The notes beneath the pieces are model-generated. The model was not told where the DNA came from. It saw only the letters and a program-made list of their open reading frames with translations, and ran no database searches. From the NCBI GenBank assembly GCA_964537525.1, contig CAZIAB010000001.1, positions 1 through 64,000 of the forward strand: 64,000 nucleotides of DNA, in the 5' to 3' direction. The position numbers were made by a program, and so were the translations under genes. This stretch comes from CAYMDJ01 sp964537525 (GTDB taxonomy: Archaea > Aenigmatarchaeota > Aenigmatarchaeia > QMZP01). Numbering within the stretch: the first letter of the stretch is position 1; each line of letters begins with the position of its first letter. This document shows positions 24,709 through 33,687 of this stretch, piece by piece.

Positions 24709-27700
24709 TTACGTCTTTGAGCTGAGCCTCTTTATCATGCTTATCTCTTCTTTCCTCGTCGTGGGGATTGCCGCAGGAGCGTTTATCTCAACAGGCGTTC
24801 CAGAGACTTCCGGGTAGACAATCTTTATCTCCTTCTTATTTTCGGTCTGAATCTCCTTCCATGCCCCAAGCTGGCCTGCCAAGTAGTCGACCTTGTTCTT
24901 GAAGGCATCCATCTCAGAATCCATTATGTCCTCGTTTGTCTTTATCCGGGTCTCTATCTCGTCCCTGAGCTCGCTGACCTTCTCTTCCACGTCCTTGCCG
25001 TAATCCTTGATGCTACCGAGCCTCGTCCTGAGTTCTGTCACGGTCTCGCTGAGCTCCTTTATGGTCTTCTCTGATTCGGACAGTCTCTTTACCATTTCCT
25101 TCTGCCCCTCCGACATCTTCTTCATGGATTCCACGCCCATCTTCTCTATGCTCTCGCTGAGCTTCTCCTCTATGCCGGGCATGCTGGCAAGCTCCCTGCC
25201 GAAGTCCTTTATGGTTTCCTTTGTCCTCATCTCAAGGTCCCTCGATTCCCTGAGTATCTTGTCAAAATCCCGCTTTCTTCTCTCTTCTGAGAGCTCGATG
25301 TCGCCAGACATCTCTGAAATCTCCTTCTTGGCCTCGGCAAGGACCAGCCTCTTGTGGTCATCTAGCATGCTTCTCGTCCTCGTCTCGTGTTCCTTTGACA
25401 GGGATACCATATCCGATTCCATCCTGGATATTCTCTCCCTTTCTGCAGACAGCTCTCCCTGAAGGCCTCTTATCTCCTTCAGGTATGCCTTTCCCTCATC
25501 CTCCAGCGTCTCCATCTTCTCTGTCATGTCCGAGAGGGAGGATATCTTTCCTGCCATCTCCTTTATCCTGGCAGAATTGCTGCCAAAGACCTTGAGCAGG
25601 GAGTCCATCACGGCAAGCTTCTTTCCAATCTCGTCTATCTCCCCTGCTGACATGTTTGAGATGTTTTCGAGGTTCGCGAGGCCTGATATCCTCTCCTTTA
25701 TCCCGTTAATATCCTCAAGGCCGGATTCTGTCTTCTTGGTCAGGGCAGAGATGCTGGATGATAATGACTTCTCCAGGACGGCTATCCTGCTGTTGAGGGA
25801 ATTCTGGATGTCCTCCTGAGACGCCTTCAGCAGGCCAATGTCAGCTGCCGTCTTGTTGATTAGTTCCATGCCCTCGTCCAAATCAGAAGAGAGCTTGCTG
25901 TCCGTATCCATCCTTCCGGATTCGATGTCATCGATCCTCTTGCTTATTGACTTCACGGTATTGATGAATTCTGATTCCTTGACCGTTCCCTTCCCGAGTC
26001 CCTCGCCCATCTTCGATAGGTAGGAAACCCTCTCCTTCATGACCCCAACATCTGCCATCATGCCCTCTGCCATTGCCAGGCTCTTTGCGAGGCTGCCTGA
26101 AACTATTGCCTGCGCCTTGAGCTCGTCATCAATAGATATCAGGTTCTCAGAGAGCTTGCTGAGCCTCTTCTCGTTGCCTGACACGTACGAATTGAGCTTC
26201 TTCTCCATGTCCTTTACCCTTGCGAGCCATGCCTTTGTATCATTGGTGTTCATGCCTGCCTGTTCCTTCCTTGCTTCCGCTATGTCCTGGGCCAGTTGCT
26301 TTATCCTGTCGTTTATTCCGGACTGCAGGGAGAGGTATGTTTCTTTCTGGTCACTTGAAAGCTGCTTCGCTCTCTCTTCAATCTTATTCTGGAGGGACAG
26401 GTTCATTTCCTTCTGGTCATCAGAGAGCTTCTTTGTTTTTTCGTCAATCTCGTTCTGGAGGGACAGGTTTATGTCTTCCTGTTCCCTGGAAAACTGCTTC
26501 GCCTTCTTGTCAATCTCAGAGCGCAGGGATGCAAGGATTTCCTTCTGGGATTCAGAGACCGTCCCTATGTACTTCCTCTGGTCACCTATCTCCTGCCTGA
26601 TTGATGAGATGTCCTGGAAAATCCTGTCAAGCCTGGACTCCTTCTTGCTGTCCTTCCCTCCGAAGACCTTCTCCAGGGCAGCTATCCTCTGCCTCCCCTC
26701 GGACAGGTTCTCCTCAAGTGACTTGAGCTGCTTTGAAAACATCCGGAAAATCTTCGAGTTTGACTCGATGTCCGTTATCCTCGCCACGAGGCTTTCGACG
26801 TCATCATGAAGGGAAACGACATCTTTCTTTTGCTCCTCTGCCATCCTTCTAATCGTCTGGTTAATTTCAGAACGAACGGATGAAGGAACAGTCTTCTGTT
26901 CATCTGACAGTCTTCCGAGGATTTTCTTCTGTTCCCCAATCTCTTTATTGATTGCCTTGGAGTTCGAATCAATGGTTGCCATCCTTTCCGTGATTTTCTT
27001 GATGTCGTTCATAAGGCCAGGGAAGGTTTTCGTGTCCGATTCCATCCTGGTTATCCTTGTCATCAGCTTCCCGACGTCATCATGAAGGGAGGATGCATCT
27101 GTCTTCTGTTCACCTGCCATTTGCTTAATCCTCTGGTCTATTTCGGAGCGCATGGATGAAGAAGCGGCCCTCTGTTCATCTGACAGTCTTCCGAGGATTT
27201 TCTTCTGTTCCCCAATCTCCTTGCCGAACATCTTCGTGGCCGATTCGATACCACCTATCCTCTCCCTCGTGCTTTCAATCTCGTCAATGATTTCCGGGAG
27301 CGGCTTGGTTCCCATCTCGAGCGCAATCACCCTTCCCTTGACGTCATCAAGCTCCACGATTGCCTTGGGGAGGAGCTTTATGTTAGCAATCATCTCCTTT
27401 ATCTTCTGCACCATGTCCATTGTCTTGGGTATCTGGCTGACGACCGCCTCCATGCCGATTACCCTCTCCTCGAGCTCATCAACGGATTTGGTGTTGTCAG
27501 AGACGTCAGCTACGAGATTCTCGAGCTTCGTGAGCCTGTCCCTCATCGAGTGCATGCTGTCAACGCTCTGCTGGACCGTCTTTGAGAATGACTCAAGCCT
27601 CACGAGCGTCTTTGAGAATTCACCTATGTCAGAGTCGTGCTTCCCTACCGCATCAATGAGCGGCTTGAGGGATGACATCTTTTCAGATAGTTTCTTTATC

Positions 27701-30030
27701 TCAGATTCGTGGCTGGATATTGACTTTATCGGGGCATCCAGGGCAGCCAGCCTCTGGTTTATTGCCTTTATCTCCTTCTCGTGCTCGGGTAGCATGCCTA
27801 TGTCAGCTATCCTGTCCTTTATCCTTGCTATGAGCTGCTGGTTCTTCGAAACGTCTGAGACCGCGAGGTCGAGCGCGACGACCCTCTCCCTGAGGGAGGC
27901 GATGAGCCCTGAATTCTCTGATGCCTGCTTTGAGACCGAATCGTAATCAGACGAGAGGGTTTTGGAATCAGAGAGTGTCTGCTGGATGGCTGACTTCATG
28001 CTCTCCATGTCAGACATTATTCCCGGGATTGCTGAAGCGGAATCCTGCAGGGAGGTCATGTCCTTCTGCATCCTGTCGAACCGCTTCTCCTGTGACTTCG
28101 AGTATCCGTCCATCTCAGAAGCCAATCCTGAAAGGCGCTTCATCTCGTCAGAGATCCTTGAGAGCTGCTCGCCTTTCTCCTTGTCAATCCTCTTGTCCAT
28201 CTCAGACCTTATGCTCTTTGATTCCTTGGCGAGCTTTTCATCGAGCATCTTCGAGAAGCTGTCAATGCCGTCAAGCCTCGAGCGGACAACATCTATCTCG
28301 GCAAGCGCGTTCCTCACGTCACCAATCTCCCTGTCGAGCCTGTCCAGCCGGGATTCCTTCTTCTTGTCCGTCACGCCGAATTCCTTCTCTATGGCAGCTA
28401 TCCTCTGCCTCTCCTCGGACAGGTTCTCCTCAAGTGACTTGAGCTGCTCTGCAAGGGACTGGCTCCTCTCTAAAAGAATCTCCTTTGCCTCGTTTATCTT
28501 GCCTATCGAATCCTCAACAGATGAGAGCCTCTTAGGGACCTCCCTGGTCATCGCGTCAATGTTCCGTGTCCTTTCACCGAGGGTTTCCAGAACACCCTGG
28601 TTATCCGATATCTGCTTGGAGGCGAGCTCCATCTTCGTCAGCCTCTCCCTCAGCTTCGCTATGGCATCAGAATTCTCCTCGAGGGTATCTATCCCTGATA
28701 TCTGCTCCCTTATCTTCGCTATTACCTCGGCGTTCGCCTTTGCCTGACCGGCTATGGCCTTGAGGTTGCCGGACATCCTGCTGTCAATCTCTGCAATCCT
28801 CTCGGATATTGCCTTCCTGACGGTCTCCTGGGTCCTGTCCATTATCTTCTCGTCAGAGGCCAGTTCCATGATATGCTTCTCTATGCTTGCCCTCTCAGAG
28901 GCGAGCATCTTGTCAAGCGAGAAGAGCCTGTTCTCCGAGTCCTCGAGCCGCTTGTTGAGGTTGGAGAAAAGGTCAGAGAACTCTGAACGGCTGACCGAAT
29001 TCTTGGCAAAGCCGGTGAGCATGGACTCTGCCTCGGACAGCTTCTGCTTGATTATCTTTATCTCAGAGGGCGCGTCCTCGAGCAGCCTGGATATCCTGGA
29101 TAGCTCCGAGTCATGGGATTTCTTGTACCCCCTCATCTCCTCCTCGAGGTTGGATATCCTGTTTATCTCTGTCCTGAATTCCATCAGCTGGGCCTTGTTG
29201 TCATCGAGCCTCTTCTGGTCAAAGTCCTTCCTCATGGAATCGGCAGCCTTCTGCAGGTCCTTCAGGAGCTCTGACCTCAGCTCTGCGAGGGAATCGCCCT
29301 GGAACCTGGAGAGCTTCCCGAGCTTTGAGTCAAGCGTTTTTGAGAATTCCTCTGTGCTGTCTGCCCTCTTCCTCAAAAGCTTTATCTCCGCCAGCGTTCC
29401 CTCCAGGTCGGCCACGTTCTGGCTTATCTTGTAGAACGCGCTGTCCTGGGTCTTCTTGTATGCCCGGAATTCCTCCTCTATGCCGGCTATCCTCTTTATC
29501 TCCTTCCTGAACTCTGACATCTGGGACTTTATGTCCTGAACGCGCTTCTTCTCGAAATCATCCTTTATGGAGTCAATGTTCCTCTCCAGCTCCCTGACCA
29601 TCTCCCTCCTCGTCTCCTCCAGCGATTTCGATTGGTCGCGGAGGCTTGAACGCAGGAGGTTTACTGATTCGAGGTCCTTCTGCATCATGTTAATCTGATT
29701 TATTAGAGAGTTTATGACAGACTCGTCCTTGTCGCTTCTTTTCTTCTGCGAAGAAATCTCCTTCTCGATTCCGTCTATTGACCTGAGCTCGACGCCTATC
29801 TCTGCGAGCCTCTCCTTTATCGGTTCTACCTGGTTCTTGACGAAATCCATTATCTTCTGGCTCGCCTGCTGGTATGATTCCTGCATCCTGCTGAGCCGTT
29901 CGGAAAAGGAGTTGGACCTGGCTATGAGCTCTTCCTTCTCCTTCTCGAGCGCGGCTATTATCCTTCTCTGCTGCTCCTCGTTCTTCTTGAGGCGGACCAC
30001 CCCTGCCTCAAGCTCGCTGAGTTCCTTCAT
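24709..30030 (-). CDS. Giant coiled-coil protein with internal repeats
   Basis: 1773 aa, almost entirely heptad-patterned helix rich in Glu, Lys, Ser, Ile, Leu and Met, with no transmembrane segment, signal peptide or enzymatic motif. Repeated submotifs recur, such as LKSLEENLSEE(G)RQRIAA, KEIGEQKKILGRLSDEQ and SLQNEIDEKTKKLSDDQ. The C terminus leaves the coiled coil with a Pro/Ala stretch (VEINAPAAIPTTRKEE) and a basic end. A ribosome-binding site AAAGGAG lies 8 bases before the ATG, inside the end of the upstream gene, and the stop/start overlap is ATGA, so it is coupled to the 838-aa coiled-coil gene. Fully extended it could span a large fraction of a small cell. Plausible roles are cytoskeletal filament, cell-shape determinant or scaffold; SMC/Rad50 is excluded because no P-loop or ABC signature is present. 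Confidence 0.85.
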   Translation of the reverse strand: MKELSELEAGVVRLKKNEEQQRRIIAALEKEKEELIARSNSFSERLSRMQESYQQASQKIMDFVKNQVEPIKERLAEIGVELRSIDGIEKEISSQKKRSDKDESVINSLINQINMMQKDLESVNLLRSSLRDQSKSLEETRREMVRELERNIDSIKDDFEKKRVQDIKSQMSEFRKEIKRIAGIEEEFRAYKKTQDSAFYKISQNVADLEGTLAEIKLLRKRADSTEEFSKTLDSKLGKLSRFQGDSLAELRSELLKDLQKAADSMRKDFDQKRLDDNKAQLMEFRTEINRISNLEEEMRGYKKSHDSELSRISRLLEDAPSEIKIIKQKLSEAESMLTGFAKNSVSRSEFSDLFSNLNKRLEDSENRLFSLDKMLASERASIEKHIMELASDEKIMDRTQETVRKAISERIAEIDSRMSGNLKAIAGQAKANAEVIAKIREQISGIDTLEENSDAIAKLRERLTKMELASKQISDNQGVLETLGERTRNIDAMTREVPKRLSSVEDSIGKINEAKEILLERSQSLAEQLKSLEENLSEERQRIAAIEKEFGVTDKKKESRLDRLDREIGDVRNALAEIDVVRSRLDGIDSFSKMLDEKLAKESKSIRSEMDKRIDKEKGEQLSRISDEMKRLSGLASEMDGYSKSQEKRFDRMQKDMTSLQDSASAIPGIMSDMESMKSAIQQTLSDSKTLSSDYDSVSKQASENSGLIASLRERVVALDLAVSDVSKNQQLIARIKDRIADIGMLPEHEKEIKAINQRLAALDAPIKSISSHESEIKKLSEKMSSLKPLIDAVGKHDSDIGEFSKTLVRLESFSKTVQQSVDSMHSMRDRLTKLENLVADVSDNTKSVDELEERVIGMEAVVSQIPKTMDMVQKIKEMIANIKLLPKAIVELDDVKGRVIALEMGTKPLPEIIDEIESTRERIGGIESATKMFGKEIGEQKKILGRLSDEQRAASSSMRSEIDQRIKQMAGEQKTDASSLHDDVGKLMTRITRMESDTKTFPGLMNDIKKITERMATIDSNSKAINKEIGEQKKILGRLSDEQKTVPSSVRSEINQTIRRMAEEQKKDVVSLHDDVESLVARITDIESNSKIFRMFSKQLKSLEENLSEGRQRIAALEKVFGGKDSKKESRLDRIFQDISSIRQEIGDQRKYIGTVSESQKEILASLRSEIDKKAKQFSREQEDINLSLQNEIDEKTKKLSDDQKEMNLSLQNKIEERAKQLSSDQKETYLSLQSGINDRIKQLAQDIAEARKEQAGMNTNDTKAWLARVKDMEKKLNSYVSGNEKRLSKLSENLISIDDELKAQAIVSGSLAKSLAMAEGMMADVGVMKERVSYLSKMGEGLGKGTVKESEFINTVKSISKRIDDIESGRMDTDSKLSSDLDEGMELINKTAADIGLLKASQEDIQNSLNSRIAVLEKSLSSSISALTKKTESGLEDINGIKERISGLANLENISNMSAGEIDEIGKKLAVMDSLLKVFGSNSARIKEMAGKISSLSDMTEKMETLEDEGKAYLKEIRGLQGELSAERERISRMESDMVSLSKEHETRTRSMLDDHKRLVLAEAKKEISEMSGDIELSEERRKRDFDKILRESRDLEMRTKETIKDFGRELASMPGIEEKLSESIEKMGVESMKKMSEGQKEMVKRLSESEKTIKELSETVTELRTRLGSIKDYGKDVEEKVSELRDEIETRIKTNEDIMDSEMDAFKNKVDYLAGQLGAWKEIQTENKKEIKIVYPEVSGTPVEINAPAAIPTTRKEEISMIKRLSSKT
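26275..26540 (-). repeat. Four-copy 66-bp (22-residue) tandem repeat in coiled-coil gene
   Basis: Within the 1773-aa gene, four consecutive 22-residue units align: SLRSEIDKKAKQFSREQEDINL, then copies beginning SLQNEIDEKTKKL, SLQNKIEERAKQL and SLQSGINDRIKQL. At DNA level the core CTGGAGGGACAGGTT recurs exactly 66 bases apart (about 26389 and 26455). A 22-residue period is three heptads plus one residue, that is two 11-residue turns, which would locally change supercoil handedness compared with pure heptads. Confidence 0.7.
26740..27232 (-). repeat. Recent 276-bp (92-codon) duplication in coiled-coil gene
   Basis: Two consecutive units starting KEIGEQKKILGRLSDEQ and continuing to SLHDDVxxLxxRIT-ESxxK are arranged in tandem. 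The DNA stretch beginning CTGTTCATCTGACAGTCTTC is found at about 26896 and again at about 27172, a spacing of 276 bases, and near-identity continues for roughly 45 bases. This is well above the similarity of other parts of the coiled coil, so the duplication looks recent or maintained by gene conversion. Confidence 0.65.
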
Positions 30031-32543
30031 GATGACAGCTCCTTTATTATGCTTCCAACCCTCTCCCTCTGCTCCCTGACATCCCTCTCGAGCTGGCGCC
30101 TCTCAGCCATGTTCTGCTTCAGGGCCTTCTCGAGTTCCTTCATGTCAAGGTTTATTTTCTCCTCCAGCACTCCATAGAGGGACCTTATCTCCTTCACCTG
30201 CTTGTCTATCATCGATATCTGGCTGACTATCCTCGATATCTGGTCCGAGACCTTCTCCCCGCTCGCGTCCATCCTCGAATCGAAAGCCTTGCTTATGTCA
30301 TTCAGCTCGTCCGTCCTCTCCTTCAGGAACTTTATGTCAGTCAGCGCGCCCTGGAGGGTCGTCAGGTCGTTCCTGAGTGCATCGAGCCTCGACTCCTGTG
30401 AGGTGTTGGTTGCCTCGAGGGTCTCCTCCAGGGAAGCGAGCCTCTTGAAGTCTGCCTTTATCTGGTTCAGCTGCTCCTGCCTGTCAAGCATCCTTTTTTC
30501 GTCAATCTCCTTTGCCATTCCCTTCAGGCTCTTCTCGAGCGATGAATGGAGTTCGTCGCTTATTGCATCGAGCCTCTCCTTCTGGTATTGTATCATGTCG
30601 CTGAACTTCTTCTCGAGCTTCTCTGAGAAGCTCTCTACGTCAGACATCCTCGGCCCGAGAGCCAGGGCCCTTGAGATATTATCCTTCATCTTGCCCATCT
30701 CATCACTGAGCCTCTCGATTCCCTTGTCCATGACCTTCTTGCTTGCCCTGAGCTCCTCCTCGAGACCGGACACCCTCTTGGTCTCTGACTTGAACTCCTC
30801 GAGCTGGTTCTTGGAGTCAATCTCCCTCCTCTTGTCCATCTCCTTCTTTATATCAGAGACCTCGCTCTTTAGCTCCTTCTTGAGAGAATCTCCCAGCTTC
30901 GAGATGCTCTGCTTCTGCCCCTCCAGCAACTCGCTGAACCTGGCCTCCTGAATGGTAAGACGCTGCGCTATCGCGGATATGTCCTCGCGGTTCGTGGCGA
31001 GCTTCTCCGAGAGCCCGCTTATCTCAAGTCCCATTGATTCTGAACGCTGGACAACCATGTTCCTTGCCTCGAGGAACTTGTTGATTGCGATATCCTGGTT
31101 GTCAATCCTCTTGGGAAGGGTCTTCGTCTCTGACCATATCGTGTTGATGTTGTCCCTGGTCTCCTCGTTCCTCTTGACCTGCCTCTCGTGGAACTTCTTC
31201 AGCTTGTTTACGTCTGCCTGGAGACCCCTCTCTATGGAGGACATCCTCTTCTCTAGCCAGACCTTTATGTTCTCAGGCGCCTCTATGTTCTTTATTGCCT
31301 CGTAGAGCTCATTCTCTCTCTTGTCAGAGAGCTTCATCCTTTCGTCAATCAACATGTCCCTCTTTTCCAGTTCAGCGAACCTCGGCTGTATCAGGGAGAG
31401 GAAGGTCTTGTGGATGTCCTTGTCAATCTTGTCCATGTCCTTCTTCTGGATTTCCCTGAGGTCCTGGTATATCTTATCGGTGACGCTCTCTATCTTCTTC
31501 TTTATGTCATCTCTCAGGCCCTTGACCCCATCGGAGAGACGGTCCTCCTGCTCGTCCATGTCCTTGGAGAGCTGGTCCTTGTCTGACCTGAGCTCTGCTA
31601 TGTCCTCCCTGAGCTTCTGGAGGTTCAGGACCTCCTCCTTGAGGTGGTTGAGCCTGACGTTGAAATCATTGACCAGGTCCCTCATGTCCCTTACCTCGTT
31701 CACGGCAGGGTCGAGCTTTGTCTTGAGCTTCTTGCCTACCAAATCCGGTATCACCTGCTCTATTATCTCGTCGCTGGAGAATATCAGCTTCCTGAGCTTC
31801 TGGACGTTGTCAGGCCCGAGCTTCTGGTTCAACTGCTCGTATCTCTCCTCAAGGTCAGGGAACCTCTCGAGTATCTTTGACTTGTCCTCCAGGTTGGAAA
31901 CGCGATAATCCAGCTTCTTGCTGGTGTTGTCAATGTTCCTTGCAATCTCCGAGATTGCCTTCTTCAGGTCGAATATCTGCGACTGGAAATCGACTTCCTC
32001 ACCGAACGAGGCCAGTTGCCTTCCTGCTGCTCCGCCACCCCCGCCCTGGGGAAGGGGCTGCATTGCCTGCTGATTGAGCCTGTCCGCGAGCTCGGTTAAT
32101 TTCGCTTCCATGTCAGAAAGCTTGCCGAGCTTACCCAGCTCTTCTGACATCGCTGAAAGCTTTGAATCAACCTTCTTCTTTATCATCTCTGACAATTCTT
32201 TCTTCATCCCCGATTCATTCTTTGATGAAGAATTCTGCGCAGAGGCTTGGGCTGGCTGGGGATTCGTGCCGGTTTGTTGCGGCTTTTCCTGAGCAGCCGC
32301 ATGGGAGGATTTAAGCCCCTCCTCGAGATTTTGCGCGGCCTTCCCGAGGTTCGAGAGCCCTCCGGAATCGTTTTTCTCTCCCTCTGGCGATTCGCGGACT
32401 CCCTTGGTGACCTCTTCTATTATGCTAGCGAGATTCCTGTTTTTCTCGAGAAGCTCGAGCTTTTCGCTTTCCAGCTTCCTGATGTTGTCATCTTCCTTGT
32501 CAAGCTCCTTCTTCATGTTACCGAGCTTCTTTTCGCCAGCCAT
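30027..32543 (-). CDS. Long coiled-coil protein with disordered N-terminal linkers
   Basis: 838 aa, the first gene of the coiled-coil operon. An N-terminal helix (about 1-50) leads into a low-complexity linker rich in Gln, Pro, Ala, Asn and Ser (about 85-110), a helix, a second linker (MQPLPQGGGGGAAGRQ, about 160-176), then a more individual segment (about 180-290, including FSSDEIIEQVIPDLVGKKL, faintly like the FlaD/E-type accessory domain) and a continuous coiled coil to the end. There is no membrane segment and no ATPase motif. The C-terminal half shares sequence style with the 1773-aa protein, e.g. a DALRNDLTTLQGALTDIK block resembling blocks there, so the two may co-assemble. The role is unknown; a filament or scaffold is the simplest inference. 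Confidence 0.82.
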   Translation of the reverse strand: MAGEKKLGNMKKELDKEDDNIRKLESEKLELLEKNRNLASIIEEVTKGVRESPEGEKNDSGGLSNLGKAAQNLEEGLKSSHAAAQEKPQQTGTNPQPAQASAQNSSSKNESGMKKELSEMIKKKVDSKLSAMSEELGKLGKLSDMEAKLTELADRLNQQAMQPLPQGGGGGAAGRQLASFGEEVDFQSQIFDLKKAISEIARNIDNTSKKLDYRVSNLEDKSKILERFPDLEERYEQLNQKLGPDNVQKLRKLIFSSDEIIEQVIPDLVGKKLKTKLDPAVNEVRDMRDLVNDFNVRLNHLKEEVLNLQKLREDIAELRSDKDQLSKDMDEQEDRLSDGVKGLRDDIKKKIESVTDKIYQDLREIQKKDMDKIDKDIHKTFLSLIQPRFAELEKRDMLIDERMKLSDKRENELYEAIKNIEAPENIKVWLEKRMSSIERGLQADVNKLKKFHERQVKRNEETRDNINTIWSETKTLPKRIDNQDIAINKFLEARNMVVQRSESMGLEISGLSEKLATNREDISAIAQRLTIQEARFSELLEGQKQSISKLGDSLKKELKSEVSDIKKEMDKRREIDSKNQLEEFKSETKRVSGLEEELRASKKVMDKGIERLSDEMGKMKDNISRALALGPRMSDVESFSEKLEKKFSDMIQYQKERLDAISDELHSSLEKSLKGMAKEIDEKRMLDRQEQLNQIKADFKRLASLEETLEATNTSQESRLDALRNDLTTLQGALTDIKFLKERTDELNDISKAFDSRMDASGEKVSDQISRIVSQISMIDKQVKEIRSLYGVLEEKINLDMKELEKALKQNMAERRQLERDVREQRERVGSIIKELSS

Positions 32544-32839
32544 CCTGAATCATACCCCCTGGAAACGGTTCTTCCCGGATACTGCAATTTTTGAGGAAAA
32601 TTAGAAAGTTTTTTCCGGGTGAAAATTTCCTCTGGAATTCTCATAGTAAATAATTATAAAGGGGCTATATAAATCAAAAAGGACTGCTTTTTATATGTTA
32701 ATACTATTATGCTGATATTTGTTTTTTTCAGAAAAATCGCCCAAAAAAAGATACTGTGTATACGACTTTTTGGGGGGTAAGCCTCATTTTTCGTTTTTTA
32801 CGGAAAATTTTATATTACACGCATACAATACTTTATTGC
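32544..32839. promoter_or_regulatory. AT-rich intergenic region with divergent promoters
   Basis: About 296 bases without a convincing gene, clearly richer in A/T than the surroundings. On the plus strand TTTTATATTA (32808-32817) sits 27 bases before the ATG at 32840. Towards the coiled-coil operon, several A/T boxes occur (e.g. TTATAATTATTT on the minus strand near 32646-32658 and GGCTATATAAATC near 32662-32674), leaving a leader of about 80-110 bases. A short inverted repeat (GAGGAAA near 32592 and TTTCCTC near 32624) lies in that leader and could form a weak hairpin. Confidence 0.4.
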
Positions 32840-33496
32840 ATGATAAAGAAAGAGAAGATAACGGACTACAGGAACTTCTGGCTCATCTGGCTCAGCTGCG
32901 CAGGGAAACCAGACAAGGGAGAATCGCTTTTCGGGATACAGAATGCATGGGACATCAAGACAAACTATCTCTATCATCATGAGACCGGTCTCGGAAAGCC
33001 CTTGTACGTGCATATGATAAGGAAAAACTACATCCGCAAGGAAAAGACAAAACTGGTCCCGAATTTTGCCTGGATAAACGAGTACATAAAGGAAATCGTT
33101 GGTGAGGGGGTGGGCAATACATGGTATCCGAGCGTCTTCATCGGCGGGCGGTGGCCGATTGTCCAGAGCTTCATAGAGAAGAACGCGAACGTGCTTTTCA
33201 GCATGGAGAACCTGAAAACTCTCTATAAGGAAGATAGGAACATACTTGGCGAGTCCGGTCGTCACATCTTTACAGACATTTTCCTTTACGTAATCTTTTC
33301 GAACATGATACAATTCTGTAAAAAATACCACGCTGACATCGTATTAAGAATCCTTTCTACTTTCATATCAGTGTTCGCAGACAGGGACCTGCTCAATTAC
33401 ATAAGGAAGATGCACAGCCAGATCGGTGATAACGTACCAGTATTGATATCCAATGAAGCAGAGATGAACAGGCTCATGTACCCATTTAAGTGGTGA
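32840..33496 (+). CDS. Orphan protein, possible winged-helix-like N terminus
   Basis: 218 aa from the ATG at 32840, chosen because a TATA-like box is centred 27 bases upstream; the open frame reaches back to 32756 but that part is AT-rich promoter. Composition is unlike the neighbours: many aromatic residues (Trp, Tyr, Phe) and few of the alternating Lys/Glu patterns. The first 75 residues (ITDYRNFWLIWLSCAGKP, then NYLYHHETGLGKPLYVHMIRKNYI) could fold as a winged helix, with a glycine-rich wing, but no family is recognised with confidence. The last part is helical and hydrophobic without an obvious membrane span. Its isolated position and AT-rich flanks may mark it as acquired. Confidence 0.6.
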   Translation: MIKKEKITDYRNFWLIWLSCAGKPDKGESLFGIQNAWDIKTNYLYHHETGLGKPLYVHMIRKNYIRKEKTKLVPNFAWINEYIKEIVGEGVGNTWYPSVFIGGRWPIVQSFIEKNANVLFSMENLKTLYKEDRNILGESGRHIFTDIFLYVIFSNMIQFCKKYHADIVLRILSTFISVFADRDLLNYIRKMHSQIGDNVPVLISNEAEMNRLMYPFKW

Positions 33497-33687
33497 CCCG
33501 CTCATGTCTTTATTATTTTCAGTGAACGCTTTTGCCACCAACCATCGCTCGCCGCAGTTACCCTGTTGTATCAATGCGGCATTCTAGTGGTTAATTGGCG
33601 ACATCCTTAACTGTAAAGGGGTTCTGTAACCTGATATTTATAAAGCTAAAGCCTGAATATAGAGTATCTGGGCTTGAAGGTGGTGCA
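33497..33687 (+). promoter_or_regulatory. Intergenic region with minD promoter and Shine-Dalgarno
   Basis: TATTTATAA (about 33635-33643) is a TATA-like box, giving a leader of roughly 20 bases that contains GAAGGTGGT (33676-33684), 4-5 bases before the ATG at 33688. This fixes the minD start, although the frame is open back to 33595. I see nothing else in 33497-33630. Confidence 0.5.

Noticed and set aside
26275..27232. CRISPR array or other non-coding repeat
   Set aside because: The repeats are in frame, diverge by codon, have no spacers of unique sequence and belong to one continuous coding region.
30020..30045. The 838-aa and 1773-aa coiled-coil proteins as one gene split by a frameshift
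   Set aside because: The second gene has its own AAAGGAG at good spacing from an ATG that overlaps the TGA, the usual arrangement of coupled genes here. A sequencing frameshift cannot be fully excluded.
24709..32543. Many long Ser/Leu/Phe-rich open frames on the plus strand (for example 26039-26809 and 28754-29434)
   Set aside because: They are mirror frames of the Lys/Glu/Ser-rich coiled-coil genes, have no ribosome-binding sites and no family features.
24709..32543. SMC, Rad50 or other chromosome-structure ATPase
   Set aside because: No Walker A, Walker B or ABC signature is found at either end of either coiled-coil protein.
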